A DNA stretch of 5,094 bases from Legionellaceae bacterium (GCA_947473535.1 CANJFK010000122.1:1-5094), one strand, 5' to 3'; positions 1 to 5,094 are shown, counted from the first letter of the stretch. Notes: generated by a model not told the origin, from the sequence alone. Program-made: numbers and translations.

Positions 1-837
1 GTACTGAATCCCTAACCGTTTAAACTGCGCTCGTAATGCAGCAATACGCTGTTCACAATGAAATTGATATTCAAATCTGACCGCATCGAGCGATGTGTCC
101 AGCAACAGCATCTGTCGACCATCGGTGATAGCATATTGTTGCGGTTTTGGTGGCGCTAGTTCTAAAGGATCACAAACGTGGTAAGCCAAAACATCATTAT
201 GACTACATAAACGGCTCAAATACTGCTCACTATCTGCATCCAGATTATAAAAATCACTCACCAGCACCAAAATACTGCCTGGTTTTGCAACGCGCCGTAA
301 GCGCAGCAACGCATGACTTAACGATCGAGCCTCCGCTCCTTGCGTTTCATATTGACGTGTATATCGACTTAACGCGGCCAAGAAGGGCAGAACGCCGGCC
401 TGTCTGCTTCGAGGAACGCATTCATTATGCGTCAGCGCAGAAAAAAGCAAACCGCCAACGCGATCACCTTGTTTAGCCGCGGTCCATGCGAGCACTGCAG
501 AAAGGCGGGCAGCAACGACCGATTTAAACGCTATGCGAGTACCAAAATACATGGATGGGTTAAAATCAGTCAGAATAACGACGGGCCTTTCGCGCTCTTC
601 TTGGTATACTTTAACGTGGGGTCGCCCGGTGCGTGCTGTAACTCGCCATTCCATGTGCCTGATTTCATCACCCGCTTGATAGTTGCGGGCTTCGGAAAAA
701 TCCATCCCCCGGCCACGCATCTTCGAGCGGTGGTTACCCGCACGAACAGCATACCCTTCAGGAAGATAACGAACCGTTTGTGCACAACGCTGCAACGCAA
801 TTAAATCAGTCAGTTCAGCAATTACGCCATCAGTCAT
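1..837 (-). CDS. DUF58 domain protein (MoxR partner), 3' end cut by window edge
   Basis: The minus frame from the ATG at 837 stays open for 279 codons to the left edge, so the C-terminus is missing; complete relatives are about 300-320 residues. The DUF58 signature is clear at residues 42-85: GRGMDF, then RNYQAGDEIRHMEWRVTART, then GRPHVKVYQEERERPV. A von Willebrand A-like fold follows, with VVILTDFNPSMYFGT at 86-100, QGDRVGGL at 123-130 and a second strand ILVLVSDF at 189-196. The metal site (usually DxSxS) reads D91-F-N93-P-S95, so the first serine is replaced by asparagine. No signal peptide or membrane helix is visible in the part seen. Family knowledge: DUF58 proteins are encoded beside MoxR ATPases and probably act with them in assembling or maturing envelope proteins; the substrate is unknown. 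It starts 37 bases after the moxR stop. The only ribosome-binding-like sequence is AAGG, 10 bases before the ATG, and it lies in a hairpin. Family assignment is secure; exact function is not. Confidence 0.93.
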   Translation of the reverse strand, partial: MTDGVIAELTDLIALQRCAQTVRYLPEGYAVRAGNHRSKMRGRGMDFSEARNYQAGDEIRHMEWRVTARTGRPHVKVYQEERERPVVILTDFNPSMYFGTRIAFKSVVAARLSAVLAWTAAKQGDRVGGLLFSALTHNECVPRSRQAGVLPFLAALSRYTRQYETQGAEARSLSHALLRLRRVAKPGSILVLVSDFYNLDADSEQYLSRLCSHNDVLAYHVCDPLELAPPKPQQYAITDGRQMLLLDTSLDAVRFEYQFHCEQRIAALRAQFKRLGIQY

Positions 838-847
838 GGTAAAAGGA

Positions 848-880
848 CCTTAGGAAGTTATTATGGCCGCGATCCTAAGG
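848..880 (-). promoter_or_regulatory. Intercistronic stem-loop covering moxR stop and DUF58 ribosome binding site
   Basis: CCTTAGGA at 848-855 and TCCTAAGG at 873-880 are perfect 8-bp inverted repeats separated by 17 bases. In the minus-strand mRNA the first arm contains the TAG stop of moxR (877-875). The second arm contains the AAGG (851-848) that is the best ribosome-binding candidate for the DUF58 ATG at 837. A ribosome terminating on moxR would melt this stem, so translational coupling is a reasonable inference. No T-run follows, so it is not a standard terminator. The arms are seen directly; the function is inferred. Confidence 0.45.
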
Positions 881-1879
881 AAGAGCGACCTGGCGCAGTA
901 ATTCATCAATAAAATCATCACTACTAACCCCTTCCGCTTCTGCTTCAAACGTTAATAAAATTCGATGACGTAATACATCATGAGCAATGACATGAATATC
1001 TTCAGGTGTCACGTAGTCACGACCAGCAAGCCACGCATGTGCTTTTGAGCAACGATCCAGCGCGATCGTTGCTCGAGGACTGGCGCCAAAACGCAACCAA
1101 CGAGCAAGTTCCTCACTGTAAATATCCGGTTTGCGGGTTGCTACCACTAATTGAACCACATAATTTTCTAGCGCTTCACTCGTATGGACATTAAGCACCT
1201 CTTGACGCGCTTGAAAGAGTGTTCGTTGCGATAAGTGGGGGATTGCTGTTGAATCAGTGTCGTTGTTTCCATTGACAGCACGCGCTTCACGCCGCGCTAG
1301 CGCAAGAATATCACGCTCAACCAGTGCATCTGGGTAACCAATTTTCACATACATTAAAAAACGATCAAGCTGTGCTTCGGGCAAAGGATAGGTGCCTTCC
1401 TGCTCAATTGGATTTTGAGTCGCCATAACCAAAAACAACTCGGGCAGCGGATAGGTTTTACTGCCGATAGTAACCTGGCGTTCAGCCATTGCTTCCAGTA
1501 GCGCTGATTGCACCTTGGCCGGCGCGCGATTAATTTCATCAGCCAAAACCATGTTGTGAAAAATAGGGCCTGGCAGAAAAACAAATGAGCCATCTTCTGG
1601 GTGATAAACATCCGTACCGGTTAAATCGCCCGGGAGTAAATCCGGGGTAAACTGAATACGATGAAATTTCCCTTCAACCCCAGCGGACAATTCTTTAACT
1701 GCGCGCGTTTTTGCCAGACCTGGAGCACCTTCAACCAGCAAATGACCATCCGCAAGCAATGCAATCAACAAGCGCGAAACCAAGCCTGCTTGGCCAAGAA
1801 TGCGCGAATTAAGATAATCTCTTAACTGCAAAACGTGTTGTTGCACCGTCTGCGTGGAAGAAAATTCAACTTGATCCAT
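875..1879 (-). CDS. MoxR-family AAA+ ATPase
   Basis: A 334-residue cytoplasmic AAA+ ATPase of the MoxR family, at the usual length. Numbering from the upstream GTG at 1888 (subtract 3 for the start chosen here): Walker A GAPGLAKT 54-61, with the alanine before lysine typical of MoxR proteins; Walker B LADEIN 115-120; then RAPAKVQSALLEAM 121-134 and ERQVTIG 136-142; sensor 1 ATQNP 156-160; EAQLDRF 171-177 with the probable arginine finger; sensor 2 GASPRA 268-273 in the C-terminal lid. All key residues are present, so it should be an active ATPase. MoxR proteins are thought to act as chaperones with von Willebrand-type partners, and a DUF58 gene follows directly. I chose the ATG at 1879 over the GTG at 1888 because AGGG lies 8 bases before the ATG, while the GTG falls inside that ribosome-binding region. 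The gene begins 24 bases after the cold-shock gene stop with no terminator between, so cotranscription is likely. Confidence 0.96.
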   Translation of the reverse strand: MDQVEFSSTQTVQQHVLQLRDYLNSRILGQAGLVSRLLIALLADGHLLVEGAPGLAKTRAVKELSAGVEGKFHRIQFTPDLLPGDLTGTDVYHPEDGSFVFLPGPIFHNMVLADEINRAPAKVQSALLEAMAERQVTIGSKTYPLPELFLVMATQNPIEQEGTYPLPEAQLDRFLMYVKIGYPDALVERDILALARREARAVNGNNDTDSTAIPHLSQRTLFQARQEVLNVHTSEALENYVVQLVVATRKPDIYSEELARWLRFGASPRATIALDRCSKAHAWLAGRDYVTPEDIHVIAHDVLRHRILLTFEAEAEGVSSDDFIDELLRQVALP

Positions 1880-1903
1880 GCTTCTCACCCTGTATTAATA
1901 ATC

Positions 1904-2164
1904 CTAAACAATCTCAATATTATCTGCTTGCGGCCCTTTTTTCCCTTGCACAACATTAAATCTTACGGCGACACCATCTTGCAGGGCTTTAAAATCATTC
2001 GGTTTCGTTGCTGCTGCATGAAAAAAATATTCATTATCATTTGCCACAATAAATCCAAATCGTTTTTTTCTATCAAAAAATTTGATTGTACCGGATAATT
2101 TTTCTTTCCCATGAGAAGGAGAAAATATACGTTTAACTTTTTGTATAATCTTTTTTATACTCAT
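1904..2164 (-). CDS. Variant cold-shock domain protein with basic N-terminal tail
   Basis: An 86-residue protein with one cold-shock (OB-fold) domain at about residues 22-86, preceded by a lysine/arginine-rich tail of about 21 residues (MSIKKIIQKVKRIF). The domain shows SGTIKFFDRKKRFGFIVAND, then YFFHAAAT, then VQGKKGPQADNIEIV. The RNP1 motif is KRFGFI (34-39), where the family usually has KGFGFI. The usual KWFN is KFFD, so the tryptophan is phenylalanine. RNP2 is represented by EYFFHA instead of a VFVHF type. Such proteins bind single-stranded RNA or DNA as chaperones. The frame is open further upstream to a TTG at 2263, but the ATG at 2164 is the only ATG there and has AGGA 8 bases ahead of it; a canonical Csp is about 65-70 residues. 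A TATAAT box lies about 90 bases upstream, giving a leader of roughly 80 bases. Whether it responds to cold cannot be told. It is the first gene of a likely unit with moxR and the DUF58 gene. Confidence 0.87.
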   Translation of the reverse strand: MSIKKIIQKVKRIFSPSHGKEKLSGTIKFFDRKKRFGFIVANDNEYFFHAAATKPNDFKALQDGVAVRFNVVQGKKGPQADNIEIV

Positions 2165-2254
2165 CAAGTAATTCCTGTCAATTTTGTGTGGGCTTTCGTT
2201 ATGCTTCGTATAGGTCTGCAAATACTTACCGTATTCGAACGATTTACTATGCGA

Positions 2255-2260
2255 ATTATA
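2255..2260 (-). promoter_or_regulatory. -10 box of promoter for cold-shock gene (and probably moxR, DUF58)
   Basis: A perfect TATAAT on the minus strand (ATTATA on plus), 24 bases after the stop of the DUF2520 gene. No good -35 hexamer was found 16-18 bases upstream (ATAATG at 17). Transcription would start near 2248 and give a leader of about 80 bases before the ATG at 2164. I saw no match to the classic cspA cold box in that leader. The placement between two same-strand genes with a gap of about 120 bases supports a real promoter, but the weak -35 keeps confidence modest. Confidence 0.45.
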
Positions 2261-2283
2261 CAACGGTGTAAGATTAACATTAT

Positions 2284-3156
2284 CTAGGGCTCTTTCACAG
2301 GGGGAATATCCGAGAGTTGCGCCGATAACACTGTTAATCTCGCTTCATCCAACCCTGTTAACGGTAAAGTAGCAAGACCTGCCGCGCGATATAACGCACT
2401 AATGCAGGGAGACTTAATCGCTTGTAAATGATTAATAATTGTATTCAGATCCCCCCTTGCCAGTGGCCCAGTCAATGCTTGCGATGCATGTGTGGTTTGT
2501 TGCAAATTATCAAGGCTGCTCGACATCATGCGCAACACCATGGGTTGTGCCTGTTGTTCAGTCAATCCAGCGTCGACCAATAACCCCACAGCACATCCAG
2601 CCAGCGTGACGACATAATTGGATGCCATCACGGCGGCGGCATGATATACGCTTTTTTTGGTAGCATGCATTGGCACGACTTGCGCACCCATTTGAGTGAA
2701 GCAAGTCGTCAGCCACTGCACAGCGTCATCGTCCCCTTCAACGACACAATCACAATCCTGAAACGCATTGGATCTCAAATTTTGCGCTCGGAACGCCCTA
2801 AGTGGATGAATGCTGGCCGTTAAACAACCCTGATCTTGCAAAGGCTTTAAAACATCAGAACCATATACACCACTGCAATGCACCACGATACTGCCTGGAG
2901 AAATTAATTGGGTTGCGGCTAGTGCCAACGCGATGGATGCAATGTGATCATCGGGCGCGGTAATAAAGGTCAGCGGAACCTCTGGCAAAGCAGTTAAATC
3001 AGCAACAGCAAGGCCTGATCCCACCTCGTTTACTGCCGCCATCGCACTTTGTAAGCTACGATTGCACAGTGCAATTAATTGACCGCTTTCGCTGTGCAGC
3101 AAAGATAATGCCAAATTTTTTCCTAAGCGGCCTGCGCCAATGATATTAAATCTCAT
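2284..3156 (-). CDS. Rossmann-like/DUF2520 oxidoreductase, possible PanG-type ketopantoate reductase
   Basis: A complete 290-residue protein with an N-terminal Rossmann fold and a C-terminal helical DUF2520 domain. The dinucleotide-binding loop is GAGRLG (7-12), followed by ALCNRS (29-34), which suggests a pocket for the NADP phosphate. Further family blocks are TFITAPDDHI (63-72), VVHCSGVYGSDVL (91-103), SIHPLRAF (115-122), KKSVYHAAAVMASNYV (167-182) and LTGPLARGD (228-236). The length fits the family. From memory, the alternative ketopantoate reductase PanG of Francisella, with homologues in Coxiella and Enterococcus, belongs to or near this group. This makes reduction of 2-dehydropantoate to pantoate with NADPH (vitamin B5/CoA synthesis) a candidate role. 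No other pantothenate gene is in the window, so I give no symbol. The ATG at 3156 has no convincing ribosome binding sequence but immediately precedes the Rossmann strand RFNIIGAG, and so must be at or near the true start. It is probably transcribed from its own promoter. Confidence 0.9.
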   Translation of the reverse strand: MRFNIIGAGRLGKNLALSLLHSESGQLIALCNRSLQSAMAAVNEVGSGLAVADLTALPEVPLTFITAPDDHIASIALALAATQLISPGSIVVHCSGVYGSDVLKPLQDQGCLTASIHPLRAFRAQNLRSNAFQDCDCVVEGDDDAVQWLTTCFTQMGAQVVPMHATKKSVYHAAAVMASNYVVTLAGCAVGLLVDAGLTEQQAQPMVLRMMSSSLDNLQQTTHASQALTGPLARGDLNTIINHLQAIKSPCISALYRAAGLATLPLTGLDEARLTVLSAQLSDIPPVKEP

Positions 3157-3190
3157 TATAATGAGCCATCAGGTTATAGACTTCTCGCAG

Positions 3191-3196
3191 ATTATA
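3191..3196 (-). promoter_or_regulatory. -10 box of promoter for DUF2520 gene
   Basis: A perfect TATAAT on the minus strand (ATTATA on plus) lies 35 bases before the ATG at 3156. At a 17-base spacing the -35 region is CTGCCT, only 3 of 6 matches to TTGACA. A start near 3184 would give a leader of about 28 bases. Position and the -10 match support it; the -35 is weak. Confidence 0.5.
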
Positions 3197-3286
3197 CACC
3201 TTAAACCCAAAAAAGGCAGATCACAACTATTTCACGCCAGGGCAACCGCGTCTTATGCCCAAATTTTAGTCGCATTATCCGAGCCC

Positions 3287-3355
3287 CGACCGTTAGGGAG
3301 CGTTCACGAAAGCTCATCCTTGACTTGCCGCTTCGTGAACGCTCCCTAACGGTCG
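3287..3355. repeat. Perfect 24-bp inverted repeat with 21-base loop (palindromic intergenic element)
   Basis: The left arm 3287-3310 begins CGACCGTTAGGGAGCG, and the right arm 3332-3355 ends CGCTCCCTAACGGTCG. The two 24-base arms are perfect reverse complements. Pairing continues weakly outward beyond one mismatch (3284-3285 with 3357-3358, then 3280-3282 with 3360-3362). If one A is bulged, AGC/GCT extends the stem at the loop side. The element is more GC-rich than its surroundings. Neither side has a T-run, so it is not a standard intrinsic terminator. It resembles the dispersed REP-like or MITE-like palindromes found between bacterial genes, but copy number elsewhere cannot be seen from here. 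The structure is certain; its class and role are inferred. Confidence 0.85.
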
Positions 3356-3404
3356 CGGATCGAGCAGATTGACCTCATGTCAAACCAAAAATTAAGATGC
3401 ATTT

Positions 3405-3427
3405 GCCCTGTATTTCACGCACAGGGC
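3405..3427 (-). terminator. Small hairpin downstream of membrane fusion gene, possible weak terminator
   Basis: GCCCTGT (3405-3411) and ACAGGGC (3421-3427) form a 7-bp stem with a 9-base loop, 22 bases after the stop of the membrane fusion protein gene in the direction of transcription. A short T-run (five T on the minus strand) begins only about 12 bases beyond the stem, so it is a poor intrinsic terminator. A competing pairing TTCACG (3414-3419) with CGTGAA (3431-3436) overlaps it. Confidence 0.3.
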
Positions 3428-3448
3428 CGCCGTGAATATCTGTTATTT

Positions 3449-4432
3449 TTATGTATGAATATACACGTACGCGCTCGCTCCTATGCCTAGTGGAAAATGC
3501 ACAGGATCATAATCAATAATTTTAATTTGTACTGGAAAGCGCTGTGGCAATAAAAACCAGTTATTTTCACTGTTCGTCACAATTTGTTCCTGACTTCGGT
3601 GATCCGTTACTTGGCGACTTGCTGCCCAATTTCGGGAGGTGACGATACCATGATAAACGCGTGATCCAAAATACATGCGGGTGTAAATAGTCACGCAATT
3701 CCCCTCATGAACAAAGCGTAAATCCGTTTCATTGAAATTAGCTTGAATAAACATACTCTCCGTATCAACAAACGAAAAAATAGGTTTACGAATGTCAATT
3801 GGTGTGCCCAAAGAAACAAACATATTTTGAACAATACCGTTGTTTTTAGCATAAACAGTTGTTTCATCTAAATTGACCTTTGCGTTTTCCATGACAGCAG
3901 TTAATGCGTTAATGCTCATTCGCTCAACAATGATAGCCTGACGATTAATTTCCAATTCTTTTTTTAACGCATTTAATGTGCCTAAAGCAGCATTTTTTTC
4001 ATGCGATAAATTTTTTGTCCTGATTTCGGAGACAGCGTGTTCACGTAATGCTGATGCATAACGTTGATAGTCAAAATCAAGTTTATTGTAGATGGATTGT
4101 TGCGACTGAATCAGATGTTGTGTTTTTTCAACTTGTTTTAATCGTGTTATTAATCGAGCATCGGCAGCCCCAACGTCACTGACCGCTTTTGTGTAGGCGA
4201 GCTCGTAAGGTTTTTTGAATACAGTAAACAAGGGTTGCCCTTTTTTGACATAGTCTGCATTTTTAATATAGATAGTAGTAATATAGCCCGTTACATTGGC
4301 GGCAACTGGCCTAATGTTGGCCACAACAAATGCATTATTAGTGAGTGGAAAATGATACGAAAAGTTATAAAAAAGAATTAATCCCGTTATAAAAATAGCC
4401 AATGATACGGGGAGTTTATGCTTTACTGTCAT
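3449..4432 (-). CDS. HlyD/EmrA-type membrane fusion protein (periplasmic efflux adaptor)
   Basis: A 327-residue periplasmic adaptor anchored in the inner membrane by one N-terminal helix (about residues 8-25, LPVSLAIFITGLILFYNF). Order of parts: first lipoyl half-motif at about 36-72 (IRPVAANVTGYITTIYI, then VKKGQPLFTVF); long alpha-helical coiled-coil hairpin at about 76-188; second lipoyl half at about 189-223 (TTVYAKNNGIVQNMFVSLGT, then PIFSFVD); beta-barrel from 224 (IQANFNETDLRFVHEGNCV); and a C-terminal stretch with NNWFLLPQRFPVQIKI and GIGASAYVYI. This layout matches EmrA, AaeA and YibH/YiaV-like proteins, which link an inner-membrane pump to an outer-membrane channel to expel toxic compounds. 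The substrate is unknown. No pump gene is seen intact in the window. I chose the ATG at 4432, with AGGG 7 bases before it and the membrane helix soon after, over the ATG at 4504, whose 24 extra residues lie wholly within the preceding gene. The start overlaps the end of the preceding gene by 17 bases, so the two are coupled. Confidence 0.93.
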   Translation of the reverse strand: MTVKHKLPVSLAIFITGLILFYNFSYHFPLTNNAFVVANIRPVAANVTGYITTIYIKNADYVKKGQPLFTVFKKPYELAYTKAVSDVGAADARLITRLKQVEKTQHLIQSQQSIYNKLDFDYQRYASALREHAVSEIRTKNLSHEKNAALGTLNALKKELEINRQAIIVERMSINALTAVMENAKVNLDETTVYAKNNGIVQNMFVSLGTPIDIRKPIFSFVDTESMFIQANFNETDLRFVHEGNCVTIYTRMYFGSRVYHGIVTSRNWAASRQVTDHRSQEQIVTNSENNWFLLPQRFPVQIKIIDYDPVHFPLGIGASAYVYIHT

Positions 4433-4970
4433 GAGGCCGCCCTTTCCATGTATTGCTAATTCGCACAATATGTTTGATGTTTTCAGCGAACAATGCCAAT
4501 TCATGATGAATATCCGTCAAAATAACCTGGAGCGTATCATCCTGTATCTGATCCTCGAGGGGCTCAGGGAGATCATGAGTTGTCCGTTCTGAAAGTGCTT
4601 GCTGCACGCCTTGCATGGCAATGAGAAGCTGACGCAGATTCTCGCACACCCAAGGATTCACCCGAATCTCATCTGTTGTCAAATAGCATATAAATACACT
4701 CATCAAACGAAAAATATGCCTGATATGTTGCATAGCAGATAAATGATATTGAACAAAATCAGGTGTTTTTCGAGTTTCTATTTTTGCTTCGCTAATGAGA
4801 CGATTAAATGTATTGAAATCAGTTAGGAGGCGATGTTCATGTTCTAAATACTCTTGCTTCATGGTATCGAGTGATTTGATTGGATCTAAATAGCTGATTA
4901 ACATACTTGATAATTGCTTTATAAACTTGGCCTGCATGTCCGTTATCGCCGATTCAACAGTGAAGTGCAA
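4416..4970 (-). CDS. Soluble helical protein, possibly remnant or tail of a FUSC-type efflux pump; start uncertain
   Basis: About 184 residues from a TTG at 4970, or 173 from the first ATG at 4937; neither has a good ribosome binding sequence. I do not recognise the family with confidence. The sequence is almost entirely amphipathic helix (for example QAKFIKQLSSMLISYLDPIK near the start, and helices around LRQLLIAMQGVQQAL and ILTDIHHELALFAENI). There is no signal peptide, and only one mildly hydrophobic stretch (RLMSVFICYL) too short for a membrane segment. Its position directly before a HlyD-type adaptor, overlapping it by 17 bases, is where a FUSC/AaeB pump gene often sits. The helical pattern would suit the cytoplasmic tail of such a pump. 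The frame continues upstream of the TTG without an ATG to an in-frame TGA at 5031-5033, so no membrane domain can be joined to it in this window. It may be a broken pump gene or a genuine small gene with its own promoter (5033-5062). Confidence 0.5.
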   Translation of the reverse strand: MHFTVESAITDMQAKFIKQLSSMLISYLDPIKSLDTMKQEYLEHEHRLLTDFNTFNRLISEAKIETRKTPDFVQYHLSAMQHIRHIFRLMSVFICYLTTDEIRVNPWVCENLRQLLIAMQGVQQALSERTTHDLPEPLEDQIQDDTLQVILTDIHHELALFAENIKHIVRISNTWKGRPHDSKA

Positions 4971-5029
4971 CAGAGTTGCTAAAGTGATGGGGCCGGAAAA
5001 TTGATCCCAAGGTAATTGTAGTTTTTTTT

Positions 5030-5044
5030 GTCAGTATAACTGAC
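5030..5044. promoter_or_regulatory. Short palindrome over the -10 box, possible operator
   Basis: GTCAGT and ACTGAC form perfect 6-base arms around a 3-base centre at 5030-5044. On the plus strand T8 lies immediately before it. Partial copies of the half-site occur nearby: CTGAGTCAG overlaps its right edge, and CAGTCAG lies on the minus strand near 5068-5074. Because the -10 box sits inside the palindrome, a repressor site is plausible; small hairpin function is an alternative. No regulator gene is seen in the window. Confidence 0.35.
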
Positions 5045-5062
5045 TCAGTTTTGTTTTTGCAA
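5033..5062 (-). promoter_or_regulatory. Candidate promoter for the helical protein/membrane fusion pair
   Basis: On the minus strand TTGCAA (5062-5057; 4 of 6 matches to TTGACA) is followed after 18 bases by TATACT (5038-5033; 5 of 6 matches to TATAAT). A start near 5026 would fall in a run of eight A. No other good promoter was seen before the membrane fusion gene. The hexamers are imperfect, so this is a candidate only. Confidence 0.4.
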
Positions 5063-5094
5063 TAATCTGACTGAAAATATTTCTGTATGGTCAA

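Larger units (their letters stand above)
3157..3448. other. Intergenic region with large hairpin and direct repeats, no gene
   Basis: This 292-base gap between the end of the membrane fusion protein gene and the start of the DUF2520 gene has no believable coding sequence on either strand. It holds the small hairpin at 3405-3427, the 24-bp inverted repeat at 3287-3355, imperfect direct repeats around that (3203-3243 and 3382-3427), and the DUF2520 promoter at 3191-3196. An open frame on the plus strand at 3140-3349 runs straight through the left arm of the inverted repeat and has no family resemblance. Confidence 0.7.
4971..5094. other. Right-edge region upstream of the efflux-type gene pair
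   Basis: The last 124 bases hold the promoter candidate and palindrome. None of the three minus frames gives a convincing protein. One frame is open from the edge to a TGA at about 4957-4955, with a piece reading ITLGSIFRPHHFSNSVALH; this may be chance or a scrap of an older pump gene. The frame of the downstream helical protein is blocked at 5031-5033. Another frame ends at a TGA at 5047-5045 and could be the tail of a gene outside the window, but there is too little to judge. Confidence 0.4.

Noticed and set aside
147..804. Open frames on the plus strand at 147-476 and 427-804, and on the minus strand at 570-800
   Set aside because: They lie across the DUF58 gene, which has strong family motifs in a different minus frame. 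Their proteins are low in complexity of fold and resemble nothing known.
1006..1611. Open frames opposite or within moxR (plus 1006-1194, minus 1354-1611)
   Set aside because: They overlap the Walker B and sensor regions of a clear MoxR ATPase and have no motifs of their own.
1835..2098. Plus-strand open frame across the cold-shock gene and the start of moxR
   Set aside because: It is antisense to two genes with clear domains, and the protein looks like a reverse reading of their codons.
2165..2263. Extended N-terminus of the cold-shock protein from a TTG at 2263
   Set aside because: The extension includes the TATAAT promoter box region at its start, has no ATG, and the ATG at 2164 has a good ribosome binding sequence.
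3146..3169. Seven-codon minus-strand upstream reading frame overlapping the DUF2520 start
   Set aside because: It has no ribosome binding sequence, and so short a frame is expected by chance.
3140..3349. Plus-strand open frame through the intergenic region
   Set aside because: It runs through the left arm, loop and part of the right arm of the inverted repeat, and shows no family resemblance.
3287..3355. The large inverted repeat as a standard Rho-independent terminator
   Set aside because: Neither strand has a T-run directly after the stem.
1..5094. CRISPR array, tRNA, rRNA or transposase gene
   Set aside because: No regularly spaced repeats, no cloverleaf or ribosomal RNA-like sequence, and no transposase motifs were found on reading both strands.

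Overview
The window carries six protein genes, all read on the minus strand, so transcription runs from right to left. The gene set (MoxR ATPase with a DUF58 protein, a DUF2520 Rossmann protein, a cold-shock domain protein, and an EmrA/AaeA-like membrane fusion protein), the moderate base composition and the AT-rich intergenic stretches suggest a Gram-negative bacterium. A gammaproteobacterium is most likely, perhaps of the Legionella/Coxiella side. That placement is an impression from protein style, not a proven assignment. No rRNA, tRNA, CRISPR array or transposase gene was seen.

Right part (about 5094-3449): a promoter-like element overlapping a short palindrome precedes a soluble helical protein of about 170-185 residues with an uncertain start. 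It overlaps by 17 bases the start of a single-pass HlyD-type membrane fusion protein. The pair looks like one transcription unit. The soluble protein may be the cytoplasmic tail of a FUSC-type efflux pump that has lost its membrane part, but I cannot prove this.

Middle (3448-2284): an intergenic region of about 290 bases holds a perfect 24-bp inverted repeat with a 21-base loop, a second small hairpin, and imperfect direct repeats on either side. After it comes a DUF2520/Rossmann-fold oxidoreductase with its own -10 box; this family may include the alternative ketopantoate reductase PanG.

Left part (2283-1): a -10 box leads into a variant cold-shock domain protein with a basic N-terminal tail. 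Only 24 bases later comes a MoxR-family AAA+ ATPase, and 37 bases after that a DUF58 protein that runs off the left edge of the window. MoxR and DUF58 proteins normally work together as an ATPase/von Willebrand-like chaperone pair at the cell envelope. Tight spacing suggests that the cold-shock protein is cotranscribed with them. A hairpin at the moxR/DUF58 junction covers both the moxR stop codon and the likely ribosome binding site of the DUF58 gene, which hints at translational coupling.
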